A stretch of 64,000 nt of DNA from the NCBI RefSeq assembly GCF_030816615.1, contig NZ_JAUSYD010000001.1, forward strand, positions 6,842,501-6,906,500. Reading direction: 5' to 3'. The stretch's first letter is position 1. Every line of letters starts with the position of its first letter. Both the position numbers and the translations under genes were made by a program. Positions 33,087 to 41,540 of the stretch are shown here, piece after piece. Source of the DNA: Streptomyces sp. B1I3. Its GTDB lineage: Bacteria; Actinomycetota; Actinomycetes; Streptomycetales; Streptomycetaceae. Below the pieces are notes generated by a model, which worked only from the letters and a program-made list of their open reading frames with translations, had not been told where the DNA came from and made no database searches.

Positions 33087-33179
33087 GACGTCCACCGGCC
33101 GTCCACAAGACCTCCCGGGCGTGCACGCCCTGTCGGCAAGAGGGCCACCCGGGAGGCTGACGGACGGCCGGTGGACGTC
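33087..33179 (-). terminator. Long nested hairpin between gatD and pfkA
   Basis: Three nested stems: GACGTCCACCGGCCGTCC (33087-33104) with its exact complement at 33162-33179 (18 bp), CCTCCCGGG (33111-33119) with CCCGGGAGG (33148-33156), and GCCCT/AGGGC inside. The outer arm runs into the gatD stop codon. Likely terminator of murT-gatD. Confidence 0.8.
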
Positions 33180-33906
33180 AGGCGGGCTGGGTCGCCGAGG
33201 CGATCCGCTCGGCACGCAGCGCCTCGTACCACCGGTCGTCGGTCGGCGGCAACGCGTTCACGTCGAGCGCCAGCTTCAGCAGGTGGTCCGCGATCAGCGG
33301 ATTGCGCGCCAGCACGGGACCGTGCATGTACGTGCCGAAGACCGTGTCGTTGTACGCGCCCTCGGTACCGTCTCCCGTGCCGTTGCCCCGGCCGATACGC
33401 GTACGGGCGAAGGGCCTGGCGGTCGGGCCGAGGTGGGTGACGCCCTGGTGGTTCTCGAATCCGGTCAACGGCGGCAGCCCCAGGTTCGGGTCGATGTCGC
33501 CGAGCACGTCGCCGACACACCGCGCGCCCTCGCCCCGCGTGGAGACCACGTCGAGCAGGCCGAGGCCGGGCTCGCGCTCGCCGAGGTCGTTGATGAACTC
33601 GTGGCCGAGGATCTGGTAGCCCGCGCAGACCGAGAAGATGATCGCGCCGTTGGACGCGGCCCTGCTCAGTCCGCCGTCGCGGCGCAGCCGCTCCGCCGCC
33701 AGGCGCTGCGGCCGGTCCTCACCGCCACCGATCAGGTAGATGTCGCCCGAGGTCGGGATGGGCTGGTCGCTGCGTACGTCGACGCGCGCCACGTCGAGGC
33801 CGCGCTGCCGCGCCCGGCGCTCCACCACCAGGGCGTTGCCCTGGTCGCCGTAGGTGCTGAGGAGGTCGGGGTAGACCCACACCAGCCGCAGACCGTTGTT
33901 GCTCAT
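33178..33906 (-). CDS. gatD: Lipid II isoglutaminyl synthase, glutaminase subunit GatD
   Basis: A 242-residue class I glutamine amidotransferase (CobB/CobQ-like). The nucleophile is Cys94 in IIFSVCAGYQILG and the catalytic His is His195 in FGTYMHGPVLARNP; these positions agree with known GatD proteins. It supplies ammonia to MurT, which amidates D-Glu of the lipid II stem peptide. ATG 33906 (MSNNGLRLVWVYPDLLSTYG) lies 34 bp after the murT stop. Ends in a strong hairpin. Confidence 0.95.
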   Translation of the reverse strand: MSNNGLRLVWVYPDLLSTYGDQGNALVVERRARQRGLDVARVDVRSDQPIPTSGDIYLIGGGEDRPQRLAAERLRRDGGLSRAASNGAIIFSVCAGYQILGHEFINDLGEREPGLGLLDVVSTRGEGARCVGDVLGDIDPNLGLPPLTGFENHQGVTHLGPTARPFARTRIGRGNGTGDGTEGAYNDTVFGTYMHGPVLARNPLIADHLLKLALDVNALPPTDDRWYEALRAERIASATQPA

Positions 33907-33940
33907 GCTTCGTCCTCTCCGGGGGTGGCCCGCGCGGGGG

Positions 33941-35179
33941 TCAGTTGCCGACACGACGGCGCAGATCCTGGAAGGCGGTGTAGTTGGCGATGACCTCGAT
34001 GCGGCCGGGCGGGGCCATCTGGACGGCCTCGTCCAGGGTCTCGCAGACGCGGAAGTCGAGTCCGGCGACCTCGAGGCGGACCGCGAGGTCCAGCTTGCGG
34101 TCACCGAGCACGAAGATCGGGTGGCCGTACAGCTGGGTGTAGTCGACGTCCCACAGCCAGGAGGTGTCCGTGCCGTCGGCGCCCCGGGCGTTCACCGAGA
34201 GGATCACCGGCGTGGGCGGCGGATCGATGAGGGAGAACGTCTCCAGCCAGCCCGCGGGGTTCTTCGCCAGCAGCAACCGCAGCTCACGGCCGAGGAAGGA
34301 GACCACGTCGTACCGGCCCGCCACGGCCTGCACCTGGTACATGCGCTCCAGCGCCACCTGCGGCGGCACGCCGAAGACGGCGGCCACGGCGGCCGAGCTG
34401 GTGGCGTTGGCCTTGTTGGCCCGGCCCGGCAGCTGCAGGTGGATCGGCCACGCCGAACCGTGCGGGTCCAGGACGTAGTCGCCGTTGAGCGCCCAGCTCG
34501 GGGCGGGGCGGCGGAAACCGCACTCGCCGCAGAACCAGTCGTCGCCGGGGCGCTGCATCACGCCGCCGCAGGACGGGCAGGACCAGGCGTCGTCCTTCCA
34601 CGCCTGTCCCGCCGCGACCCACACGACGTTGGGCGAGGAGGAAGCCGCCCAGACGATCAGCGGGTCGTCCGCGTTGGCCACGATCACGGCCTTGGAGCCG
34701 GAGAGGCCCTCACGCCACTTCTCGGCCAGCATCCGGGTCTCGGCCGCCCGGTCCAGCTGGTCGCGGGAGAGGTTGAGCAGCGCGATCACCTTCGGGGTGG
34801 TGTCGCGGGCGACCCCGGCGAGGTACTTCTCGTCGACCTCGATCACGCCGTACTTCGCGTCCGAACCGCCCGCCAGCGCGGAAGTGATCCCCGCGGGCAT
34901 GTTGGCGCCGAGCGCGTTCGACACGACGGGGCCCGCGGCGCGGAGCGCCTCGGCGATCAGCCGCGTGGTGGTGGTCTTTCCGTTCGTCGCGGACACGAGG
35001 ATCACGTCCAGGTGCTGCGCCAGCCGCCCCAGCAGGTCGGGGTCGAGCTTGAGCGCCACCCGGCCGCCGATCACCGATCCGCTGCCGCGCCCCGCAGCGC
35101 GCGACACCGCCGCCGCGGCCTTGCCCGCCGTCACGGCGAGCTTGGCCCGCGGCGACAACGGCTCCGTGTTGCCTGCCAT
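33941..35179 (-). CDS. murT: Lipid II isoglutaminyl synthase, Mur ligase-like subunit MurT
   Basis: A 412-residue Mur-ligase-fold ATPase. The P-loop is VSATNGKTTTTRL (residues 63-75). An inserted zinc ribbon, CPSCGG (Cys201, Cys204) with FCGECGF (Cys217, Cys220), is the MurT hallmark. The C-terminal domain (DUF1727, ANYTAFQDLRR) binds GatD. Activates the D-Glu alpha-carboxylate for amidation in peptidoglycan synthesis. Start ATG 35179. Divergent from def. Confidence 0.95.
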   Translation of the reverse strand: MAGNTEPLSPRAKLAVTAGKAAAAVSRAAGRGSGSVIGGRVALKLDPDLLGRLAQHLDVILVSATNGKTTTTRLIAEALRAAGPVVSNALGANMPAGITSALAGGSDAKYGVIEVDEKYLAGVARDTTPKVIALLNLSRDQLDRAAETRMLAEKWREGLSGSKAVIVANADDPLIVWAASSSPNVVWVAAGQAWKDDAWSCPSCGGVMQRPGDDWFCGECGFRRPAPSWALNGDYVLDPHGSAWPIHLQLPGRANKANATSSAAVAAVFGVPPQVALERMYQVQAVAGRYDVVSFLGRELRLLLAKNPAGWLETFSLIDPPPTPVILSVNARGADGTDTSWLWDVDYTQLYGHPIFVLGDRKLDLAVRLEVAGLDFRVCETLDEAVQMAPPGRIEVIANYTAFQDLRRRVGN

Positions 35180-35272
35180 CGTCCTAGATCCTCCTTGCAT
35201 CGGTCCGCGCCCAGCCTATCGATGTCCGGCGCCACGACCGCACCGCGGCACCACGCGGAACGTGGAGGTGAC

Positions 35273-35839
35273 GTGGAACGTACGCTTCTGCCCATGCGAA
35301 ACCGCCCGATCCCCGGCAGTTCCGGTCTCGTGCACGCCATGAGCCTGCTCGGCGACCCGGTGCTCCACAGCCCCTGCGAGGACGTCAGCGACTTCGGCCC
35401 CTCGCTGGCCCGGCTGGTCGAGGACATGTTCGCCACCATGTACGCCGCCCAGGGCGTCGGGCTCGCCGCCAACCAGATCGGCGTCCCGCTCAAGGTGTTC
35501 GTCTACGACTGCCCGGATGACGAGGAGGTGCGGCACCTGGGCCATGTCGTCAATCCCGTACTCGTCGAGGCGGACGGGATCACCGTACGCGGCCCGGAGG
35601 GATGTCTTTCACTTCCCGGCATCGAAGCCGGTACCCCGCGTTTCGACCGTGCGGTGGTCGAGGGCATGACCGTGACGGGGGAGCCCGTGCGGATCACGGG
35701 TACGGGCTGGTTCGCCCGCTGCCTCCAGCACGAGTGCGACCATCTGGACGGCCGCGTCTACACGGACCGGCTGACCGGGCTGCGCCGCGCCAGGGCACTG
35801 CGTGCGGCCCGCCGTGCGCCGTGGGGGCGGGCCGGCTGA
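35273..35839 (+). CDS. def: Peptide deformylase
   Basis: A 188-residue metallohydrolase that removes the formyl group from nascent proteins. The three motifs are GVGLAANQIG (61-70), EGCLSLPG (metal ligand Cys111) and QHECDHLDG (His153, catalytic Glu154, His157). GTG 35273 is favoured because GGAGG (35264-35268) precedes it by four bases. ATG 35294 has no ribosome binding site but would give a conventional start (MRNRPIPGSSG). Probably an accessory copy, as Streptomyces usually has several. Its 3' end faces the TetR gene 14 bp away. Confidence 0.92.
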   Translation: MERTLLPMRNRPIPGSSGLVHAMSLLGDPVLHSPCEDVSDFGPSLARLVEDMFATMYAAQGVGLAANQIGVPLKVFVYDCPDDEEVRHLGHVVNPVLVEADGITVRGPEGCLSLPGIEAGTPRFDRAVVEGMTVTGEPVRITGTGWFARCLQHECDHLDGRVYTDRLTGLRRARALRAARRAPWGRAG

Positions 35840-35853
35840 CGCCGGCCGTCGCT

Positions 35854-36504
35854 TCAGAAGCCCGGGCCGCCCGGCAGGTCGCCCGCGTCGGCCAGCCTGC
35901 CCCAGATGAGGTCGGCGAGGCTGCGTACCAACTGCTCGCGGGAACACGGGCGGTCGCCCAGCCACCAGTCCCCGGCCGCGTGCATCATGCCGACGATGCC
36001 GTGGCCCCAGATGCGGGCCATCTGCTCGCTGTCCGGGCCGAGGTCGATCCGTTCGACGATCACCTTGCCCAGCTCCTCGCCGAGGCGGCGCAGCAGGGGG
36101 GCGGAGTGCCGGCCGACGTCGAATCCCTGTTCAGGTGCGGGGGCCGCGTCGTCGGCCGGGTGCATGAGGAACCGGTAGACCTGCGGGCGCGCCTCGATCG
36201 CGGCGAGGTAGGTGTCCAGCGTCGCCTCGACGCGCGCGCGCCGCTCCGCGGGGGCGTCGAGCGCGGCCCGCAGGGCACTCAGCAGGGCGTCGGTGTGGCG
36301 CTTGGCGAGTGCGCGGTACAGCCCGCCCTTGTCGCCGAAGTGGCGGTAGAGGATGGGTTTGGTGATCCCGGCCTCCGCGGCGATCGCGTTCATCGACGCC
36401 TGCGGGCCGTCCCTGAGCACCACCCGGTCCGCGGCCTCGAGCAGCTCCCGGCGGCGGCGCTCGGCCGCGGTCCGCTGCCGTTCGGCCCCTCGTGTGGTCT
36501 CCAT
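35854..36504 (-). CDS. TetR family transcriptional regulator
   Basis: A 216-residue TetR protein. The helix-turn-helix is ASMNAIAAEAGITKPILYRH followed by FGDKGGLY (about residues 36-63). The C-terminal ligand domain is typical in size. Divergent from the acyl-CoA dehydrogenase gene, with a perfect palindrome in the promoter gap, so it probably represses that gene and itself in response to an acyl-CoA or fatty acid (inference). Start ATG 36504. Confidence 0.93.
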   Translation of the reverse strand: METTRGAERQRTAAERRRRELLEAADRVVLRDGPQASMNAIAAEAGITKPILYRHFGDKGGLYRALAKRHTDALLSALRAALDAPAERRARVEATLDTYLAAIEARPQVYRFLMHPADDAAPAPEQGFDVGRHSAPLLRRLGEELGKVIVERIDLGPDSEQMARIWGHGIVGMMHAAGDWWLGDRPCSREQLVRSLADLIWGRLADAGDLPGGPGF

Positions 36505-36603
36505 CGTGTCTCTCCCCGCCCCGGCCGGCTGTCCTGCGTGCGCTCCTGGCGCCCGGGAAACGTAACACCCCGCCCCGCTGCGCGCGGATCCGCGGCTGAC
36601 CGG

Positions 36604-36653
36604 TTGACAGTGGCTACTTGTCGGTAACAGACTGTTGTTACCGCGAGTAACGT
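36604..36653. promoter_or_regulatory. TetR operator and promoters of the acyl-CoA dehydrogenase gene
   Basis: GGTAACA (36623-36629) and TGTTACC (36636-36642) form a perfect 7-bp inverted repeat with a 6-bp spacer. TTGACA lies at 36604-36609 and TAACGT at 36648-36653, the latter a plausible -10 for the dehydrogenase transcript. The site is placed so that a bound TetR dimer would block transcription. Confidence 0.75.
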
Positions 36654-36683
36654 ACGGTTGATCCGGAAGTGCATGGAGGGAAC

Positions 36684-37910
36684 ATGGCCGAGTTCACGCT
36701 CGAGCTCAACGATGACCAGAAGCAGGTCCGTGACTGGCTTCACGGCTTCGCCGCCGACGTGATCCGCCCGGCCGCCTCGGAGTGGGACGAGCGTGAGGAA
36801 ACGCCCTGGCCCGTCATCCAGGAGGCGGCCAAGGTGGGCATCTACTCCCTCGACTTCTATGCCCAGCAGTTCTTCGACCCTACGGGTCTCGGCATCCCCG
36901 TGGCTATGGAAGAGCTCTTCTGGGGTGACGCGGGTATCGCCCTGTCGATCGTCGGGACGGGCCTGGCCGCCGTCGGCGTCCTCGCCAACGGCACCGAGGA
37001 GCAGATCGGCACCTGGATCCCCCAGATGTACGGGGACGCGGACGACGTGAAGGTCGCCGCCTTCTGTTCCTCCGAACCTGACGCGGGCTCGGACGTCGGC
37101 TCGATGCGCACCCGCGCGGTGTACGACGCCGCCAAGGACGAATGGGTCCTCAACGGGACGAAGACGTGGGCGACCAACGGCGGCATCGCCAATGTCCATG
37201 TCGTCGTCGCGGTCGTCGACCCGGAGCTCGGGTCGAAGGGGCACGCCTCCTTCATCGTCCCGCCGGCCACGCCGGGCCTCTCCCAGGGGCAGAAGTTCAA
37301 GAAGCACGGCATCCGCGCCTCCCACACCGCCGAGGTCGTCCTCGAGGACGTCCGGGTGCCCGGACACTGCCTGCTCGGCGGCAAGGAGAAGCTCGACGAG
37401 CGCCTGGCCCGCGCCCGCGAGCGCGCCGCGGCCGGCGGCGAGCGGGTCAAGAACGCGGCGATGGCGACGTTCGAGGCCTCCCGCCCGGCCGTCGGCGCGA
37501 TGGCCGTCGGTACGGCCCGCGCCGCCTACGAGGTCGCCCTCGACTACGCGAAGACCCGGACCCAGTTCGGCCGCCCCATCATCGACAACCAGGGCATCGC
37601 CTTCCAGCTGGCCGACATGCGTACGCAGATCGACGCCGCCCGGCTGCTGGTCTGGCGCGCGTCCTGGATGGCGAGCGCCGGCAAGCCGTTCACCTCGGCG
37701 GAGGGGTCGATGTCGAAGCTCTACGCGAGCGAGACGGCGAAGTCCGTCACGGCCCAGGCCGTGCAGATCCTCGGTGGCAACGGCTACACCCGGGAATACC
37801 CCGTGGAGCGCATGCACCGGGACGCGGCGATCTACACCATCTTCGAGGGCACGAGCGAGATCCAGCGCCTGGTGATCGCCCGGACCCTGTCGGGGATGCC
37901 CATCCGCTAG
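36684..37910 (+). CDS. Acyl-CoA dehydrogenase
   Basis: A 408-residue FAD enzyme. CSSEPDAGSDVGSMRTRAVY is signature 1, FKKHGIRASHTAEVVLEDVR is the central block, QILGGNGYTREYPVERMHRD is signature 2, and IFEGTSEIQRLVIARTL carries the catalytic Glu. Introduces the 2,3 double bond in acyl-CoAs. An Arg/Ala-rich stretch, DERLARARERAAAGGERVKN, is an insertion-like segment in the middle domain. ATG 36684 has GGAGGG at 36675-36680. Confidence 0.95.
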   Translation: MAEFTLELNDDQKQVRDWLHGFAADVIRPAASEWDEREETPWPVIQEAAKVGIYSLDFYAQQFFDPTGLGIPVAMEELFWGDAGIALSIVGTGLAAVGVLANGTEEQIGTWIPQMYGDADDVKVAAFCSSEPDAGSDVGSMRTRAVYDAAKDEWVLNGTKTWATNGGIANVHVVVAVVDPELGSKGHASFIVPPATPGLSQGQKFKKHGIRASHTAEVVLEDVRVPGHCLLGGKEKLDERLARARERAAAGGERVKNAAMATFEASRPAVGAMAVGTARAAYEVALDYAKTRTQFGRPIIDNQGIAFQLADMRTQIDAARLLVWRASWMASAGKPFTSAEGSMSKLYASETAKSVTAQAVQILGGNGYTREYPVERMHRDAAIYTIFEGTSEIQRLVIARTLSGMPIR

Positions 37911-37914
37911 CGCG

Positions 37915-37953
37915 GCGCAAGGGCCGGACCGGATGCCGGTCCGGCCCTTGCGC
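37915..37953. terminator. Perfect 16-bp bidirectional hairpin
   Basis: GCGCAAGGGCCGGACC (37915-37930) and GGTCCGGCCCTTGCGC (37938-37953) are exact complements with a 7-nt loop, lying between convergent acyl-CoA dehydrogenase and glutathione peroxidase genes. Confidence 0.92.
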
Positions 37954-37959
37954 GTTTCG

Positions 37960-38451
37960 TCACCGCTGCGGCAGCTGCGCCTCGATGGCCGCGACGACCT
38001 CGGGAGCCTCCGGCTCGGTCCGCGGGCGGATGCGGGCCACCGGCTCACCGGCCGGGGAGATCAGGAACTTCTCGAAGTTCCACTGGACGTCACCGGCCGC
38101 ACCCTCGGCGTCCGCGAGCTTCGTCAGCTCGGTGTACAGGGGGTGCCGCTCCTCGCCGTTGACGTCGGTCTTCTCCAGGAGCGGGAAGCTGACCCCGTAC
38201 GTCGTGGAGCAGAAGGTCTGGATGTCCTCGGCGGTGCCGGGTTCCTGGCCCGCGAACTGGTTGCAGGGAACCCCGAGCACGGTGAAGCCACGGTCCCCGT
38301 ACTCCTTCTGCAGCCGCTCCAGCCCCGCGTACTGCGGGGTGAGGCCGCACCGGGAGGCGACGTTGACCAGCAGGACCGCCGAGCCCTTGTAGGCGCCCAG
38401 GGTGGTCGGCTCGCCGGTGAGGGTGCGGAGCTGGATGTCGTGCAGGGACAT
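37960..38451 (-). CDS. Glutathione peroxidase family protein (Cys type)
   Basis: A 163-residue thiol peroxidase. Catalytic Cys35 lies in LVNVASRCGLTPQY, the Gln/Asn block is VLGVPCNQFAGQEPG, and Trp124 lies in VQWNFEKFLI. Cys replaces selenocysteine, as in other bacteria. Actinomycetes lack glutathione, so thioredoxin or mycothiol is the likely reductant. ATG 38451 has GAGGAG upstream. Transcribed convergently with the dehydrogenase. Confidence 0.94.
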   Translation of the reverse strand: MSLHDIQLRTLTGEPTTLGAYKGSAVLLVNVASRCGLTPQYAGLERLQKEYGDRGFTVLGVPCNQFAGQEPGTAEDIQTFCSTTYGVSFPLLEKTDVNGEERHPLYTELTKLADAEGAAGDVQWNFEKFLISPAGEPVARIRPRTEPEAPEVVAAIEAQLPQR

Positions 38452-38483
38452 GGGTGTTCTCCTCGTTAGCGTGACGTCACTGC

Positions 38484-39026
38484 TCATTGTGCGGGTCGCG
38501 GACCCAGGGGGCCGACGGTCTTGTAGTAGAACGTGGTCGACCTGAGGACCCCTTCGGGGTCGCCCGCGTACGCCGGGACGGACCCGCATTCCGTCCAGCC
38601 CGACGAGCGGTACAGCTTCTCGGCCGGGCTTCCGGTCTCGGTGTCCAGGATCAGCAGCGTCAGTCCCTCGTCGGCGGCCGACCGCTCCACCGCCGCGAGC
38701 AGGGAGCGGCCGATGCCGTGTCCGCGGGCCGACGGGCGAACCATCAGCTTGGCGACCTCGGCCCGATGGCGGGCGTTGGGCAGAGCCGGTTTGACCAGGC
38801 CGATCGAGCCGACCACCCGCTCGCCGTCCCGGGCGATCCACACCTGGTGGTGTCCGGCGTCGACGGAGGCGGCGCGTTCCCGCCACCAGGTGGCGGCGGT
38901 GCCCCGGTCGAGCGGTGCCAGAAAGCCCACCGAGGAACCGCCTTCCACGGTCTCGATCAGCAGAGCGGCCAGTTCGTCGGCATAGGTGACGAGTTCGGGT
39001 CCGGAGACGGGGACGATCTCGGTCAT
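38484..39026 (-). CDS. GNAT family N-acetyltransferase
   Basis: A 180-residue GNAT enzyme. Motif A is AEVAKLMVRPSARGHGIGRS, with the RGHGIG acetyl-CoA loop, and LLILDTETGSPAEKLYRSSG is motif B with its Tyr. Substrate unknown; the sequence is of the type that acetylates small amines or antibiotics. It starts 32 bp upstream of the gpx gene and could be its operon partner. Confidence 0.9.
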   Translation of the reverse strand: MTEIVPVSGPELVTYADELAALLIETVEGGSSVGFLAPLDRGTAATWWRERAASVDAGHHQVWIARDGERVVGSIGLVKPALPNARHRAEVAKLMVRPSARGHGIGRSLLAAVERSAADEGLTLLILDTETGSPAEKLYRSSGWTECGSVPAYAGDPEGVLRSTTFYYKTVGPLGPRPAQ

Positions 39027-39044
39027 GGAGCGGACCTTTCGTGT

Positions 39045-39072
39045 TCACGGCCGGCGCCATGCCGGCCGGTGA
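39045..39072 (-). terminator. Hairpin after the XRE/cupin gene
   Basis: TCACGGCCGGC and GCCGGCCGGTGA (about 39045-39072) form a near-perfect stem with a 5-nt loop between the XRE gene's stop and the acetyltransferase start. Confidence 0.6.
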
Positions 39073-39090
39073 CGAGCCGGCGGGGCGACG

Positions 39091-39678
39091 TCACGGCAGG
39101 ACGATCATCAGGGCGTAGCGGACCCGTTCCGGGCCGGGGCAGCGGAACCGGGAGGGCCCGCGCAGACGGAAGCGCAGACAGTCCCCGGGACGCAGGGTGT
39201 GCACGGTGGCGTCCACGGTGATCTCGACCGTGCCCTCGAGTACCCAGATGTGCTGCTCCACACCGGGAACGGGCGCGTTCTCGTACGAGACGACGGAGCC
39301 CGCGTCGAGCGTGCCCTCGACGAGCTCCGCGCGCAGCCCCGCGTGCGGAGGCGAGACGGAGCGGCGCACGAACCCGGACCGCTCGTCCCGCCACACCAGC
39401 TGCTGCGCGGCCCGCACCACCTGGGGGGGTTCCGCCTCGACCTCCATCAGCAGGCGCGACATCGTCCGCCCGTACACCGTGCAGAGCTGACCGAGCACGG
39501 CGGCCGTGGGACTCAGCTCGCCGCGCTCCAGGCGCGACAGGGTCGAGCGGCTCACCCCGGCCCGGCCCGACAGCTCCTCCAGGGACCAGCCGCGTTCGGT
39601 GCGCAGCTCTCCCAGCCGGGCCGCGAGCCGGGTGTCGACCGACTCCGGTGCGGGCTCTTCTCTCATATCCGGGATCAT
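39091..39678 (-). CDS. XRE family regulator with C-terminal cupin
   Basis: About 195 residues. The helix-turn-helix (about 15-70) contains RTERGWSLEELSGRAGVSRS and TLSRLERGELSPTAAVLGQL. A small cupin domain (VEQHIWVLEGTVEITVDATV, HTLRPGDCLRFRL) follows. This regulator type often senses a small metabolite with the cupin. No strong ribosome binding site marks the start; ATG 39678 (MIPDMREEPAPES) or ATG 39666 are the candidates. The DNA around the start has two copies of GGATATGA 12 bp apart, a possible autoregulatory site. Confidence 0.85.
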   Translation of the reverse strand: MIPDMREEPAPESVDTRLAARLGELRTERGWSLEELSGRAGVSRSTLSRLERGELSPTAAVLGQLCTVYGRTMSRLLMEVEAEPPQVVRAAQQLVWRDERSGFVRRSVSPPHAGLRAELVEGTLDAGSVVSYENAPVPGVEQHIWVLEGTVEITVDATVHTLRPGDCLRFRLRGPSRFRCPGPERVRYALMIVLP

Positions 39679-39811
39679 ATCCCTGGGTGGAGACGAAAGG
39701 GGAGCCGTCCGCATGCCGATCGGGTGATGGCGTGTCAGCCTGATAAGGGGCGTATGAGCCGCAAAACGGCACGCCCGTGCCGCGCATCGGCTGCACATCT
39801 AGGAGGACGAC

Positions 39812-40246
39812 ATGGCTGGAAGCATGAGTGGGTCACGAACGGGTCACGACTCGACGGGAACGCGCAAAGCCGCCACGTCCGGCTGGACCGTCTTCGCGGC
39901 GGTGATGATGATCTTCGGCGGAGCCATGGCCGTCTTCGAGGGGATCGCCGCCATCGCCAAGGACGACCTGTTCGTCTCGACGCGCAACTACGTGTTCCAG
40001 TTCAGCCTGACGGGCTGGGGCTGGGTGCATCTCATCCTGGGAATCGTCGTCGTCCTCGCCGGATGCGCACTCTTCAGCGGTGCCCTCTGGGCGCGCGCCG
40101 TCGGTGTCCTGCTCGCGGGACTCCTGGCCGTCGCCAACTTCCTGTGGCTCCCGTACTACCCGTTCTGGTCCATCGTCCTCATCGCGATCAACGTCTTCGT
40201 CATCTGGGCGCTGTGCGCGGGGCCGCAGAGGGACGCTCGAGCCTGA
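39812..40246 (+). CDS. DUF7144-like four-helix membrane protein
   Basis: A 144-residue integral membrane protein with four predicted helices: VFAAVMMIFGGAMAVFEGIA, VHLILGIVVVLAGCALFSGA, VGVLLAGLLAVANFLWL and VLIAINVFVIWALCAG. The family is common in Streptomyces with no known function. ATG 39812 follows AGGAGG closely. The last 47 bp overlap, tail to tail, with the ClC channel gene on the other strand. Confidence 0.88.
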   Translation: MAGSMSGSRTGHDSTGTRKAATSGWTVFAAVMMIFGGAMAVFEGIAAIAKDDLFVSTRNYVFQFSLTGWGWVHLILGIVVVLAGCALFSGALWARAVGVLLAGLLAVANFLWLPYYPFWSIVLIAINVFVIWALCAGPQRDARA

Positions 40247-41540
40247 GCACGAGGACGTAGGAGACCACGACGGCGACGATCACGAGCGGCATCGCGGTGA
40301 CGCCCTCGGATCCCAGCAGCAGCGTCGCCAGCAGCACCGACGTCATCGGCAGCCTGAGCATCGCCACGCACATGGCACCGATGCCCATCGCGAAACCCGG
40401 CACGGCGTCGAGTCCGGGCAGGTGGGACAGTGCCAGCCCGCCCGCCGCTCCGAGGAACATCGAAGGGAAGATGGGGCCGCCCCTGAAGGCGCTCAGCGAC
40501 GCGGAGTACGCGAGCGCCTTGCAGACGATCAGCACGAGGAGTGTCCCCACGGTGTACGTGGCGTCCTCGGCGAGCAGACCGCCGAGGGCGTCCTGGCCCG
40601 AGTACAGCACCTCGGACGCGTTCCTCCCCGTGCTCTCGGCGTAGAGGAGCGCGAGTACACCGACGGTCAGGCCCATCACCACGGTCGCGATCATCCGCCG
40701 CTGCGCGACCCGTTCCCGCAGGGCGAGGGAGAGTCTCCTGATGCCCGTGCCCGTGACGGCCGCGGCGACTCCGAGGGCGACGGCCCAGGCGAACTCGGCG
40801 ACGGTGGGCTGCGAGGTGTGCGGCACGTGGGGGAGAGCCAGGGAGTACGTCCCCAGCCCGGTCCACGACCCGAGGCCGATGAAGATGAGCGAGCCGATGC
40901 CCGAGGCGAGGAGCCCCGGCACGAGCACGAGGCCGAGCGTCATCCCGGCGAGACCGGATGCCTCCATCAGCAGGAACGCGCCGAGAAGCGGTGATCCCAG
41001 CAGGGCGCTGACGGCGGCGAAACTCCCTGCCGCCGCCACCATGGCGCCGGCGCTCGGCTGGATGCCGGGTTTGAGCAGGCGCACCGCGTACGCGGCCAGC
41101 CCACCGCCGAGGGCGATGAGGGGGGCCTCCGGGCCGAGGACCGCACCGAGGCCGAGGCTCGCCAGGGCGGCGAGCGCGACCCCCGGGAGTTCCGCGGCCG
41201 TCGGTGCACCGGTGTTCACGAAACCGTGGGCCGGTTCGTGTCCGCCCGTCCCCGGGAGGTGGCGGACGGCCGCTCCCGTCAGCAGGCCGGCCACGGCGAG
41301 CAGGGGCACCGGCCACCACGACGGCGTGCCGTCGAAGCCCAGCGCGCGGGGGAGGTCCTCGTAGGTCAGGGACTGGAGCTCGTGGACGAGCGCCAGGAAG
41401 CCGAACGCCGCGGCGGAGACGGGGATTCCGAGGGCGGCCACCATGAGCAGGAGTACCGCGTACCCCCGGCTGCGGACCACCGTGAGCGGATCCGGGGCCT
41501 CCGCGCCGGGTGCTCCGACCGGTTGGGCCGACATGGCCAT
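40200..41540 (-). CDS. ClC family chloride channel/antiporter
   Basis: A 446-residue membrane protein with about ten to twelve helices. ClC selectivity elements are visible as LGLGAVLGPEAPLIALGGGL (GxExP) and SAFRGGPIFPSMFLGAAGGL (GxFxP-like). The first motif reads GPEAP with Glu kept, so antiporter-type gating is possible; the third motif is less clear. ATG 41540 has GAGGAGACC in front. No CBS domains. Convergent and overlapping with the DUF7144-like gene. Confidence 0.9.
   Translation of the reverse strand: MAMSAQPVGAPGAEAPDPLTVVRSRGYAVLLLMVAALGIPVSAAAFGFLALVHELQSLTYEDLPRALGFDGTPSWWPVPLLAVAGLLTGAAVRHLPGTGGHEPAHGFVNTGAPTAAELPGVALAALASLGLGAVLGPEAPLIALGGGLAAYAVRLLKPGIQPSAGAMVAAAGSFAAVSALLGSPLLGAFLLMEASGLAGMTLGLVLVPGLLASGIGSLIFIGLGSWTGLGTYSLALPHVPHTSQPTVAEFAWAVALGVAAAVTGTGIRRLSLALRERVAQRRMIATVVMGLTVGVLALLYAESTGRNASEVLYSGQDALGGLLAEDATYTVGTLLVLIVCKALAYSASLSAFRGGPIFPSMFLGAAGGLALSHLPGLDAVPGFAMGIGAMCVAMLRLPMTSVLLATLLLGSEGVTAMPLVIVAVVVSYVLVLRLERPSAAPRTAPR

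Noticed and set aside
37142..38392. Long alternative frame inside the acyl-CoA dehydrogenase gene
   Set aside because: Same-strand shadow frame in another phase; the dehydrogenase motifs lie in the chosen frame.
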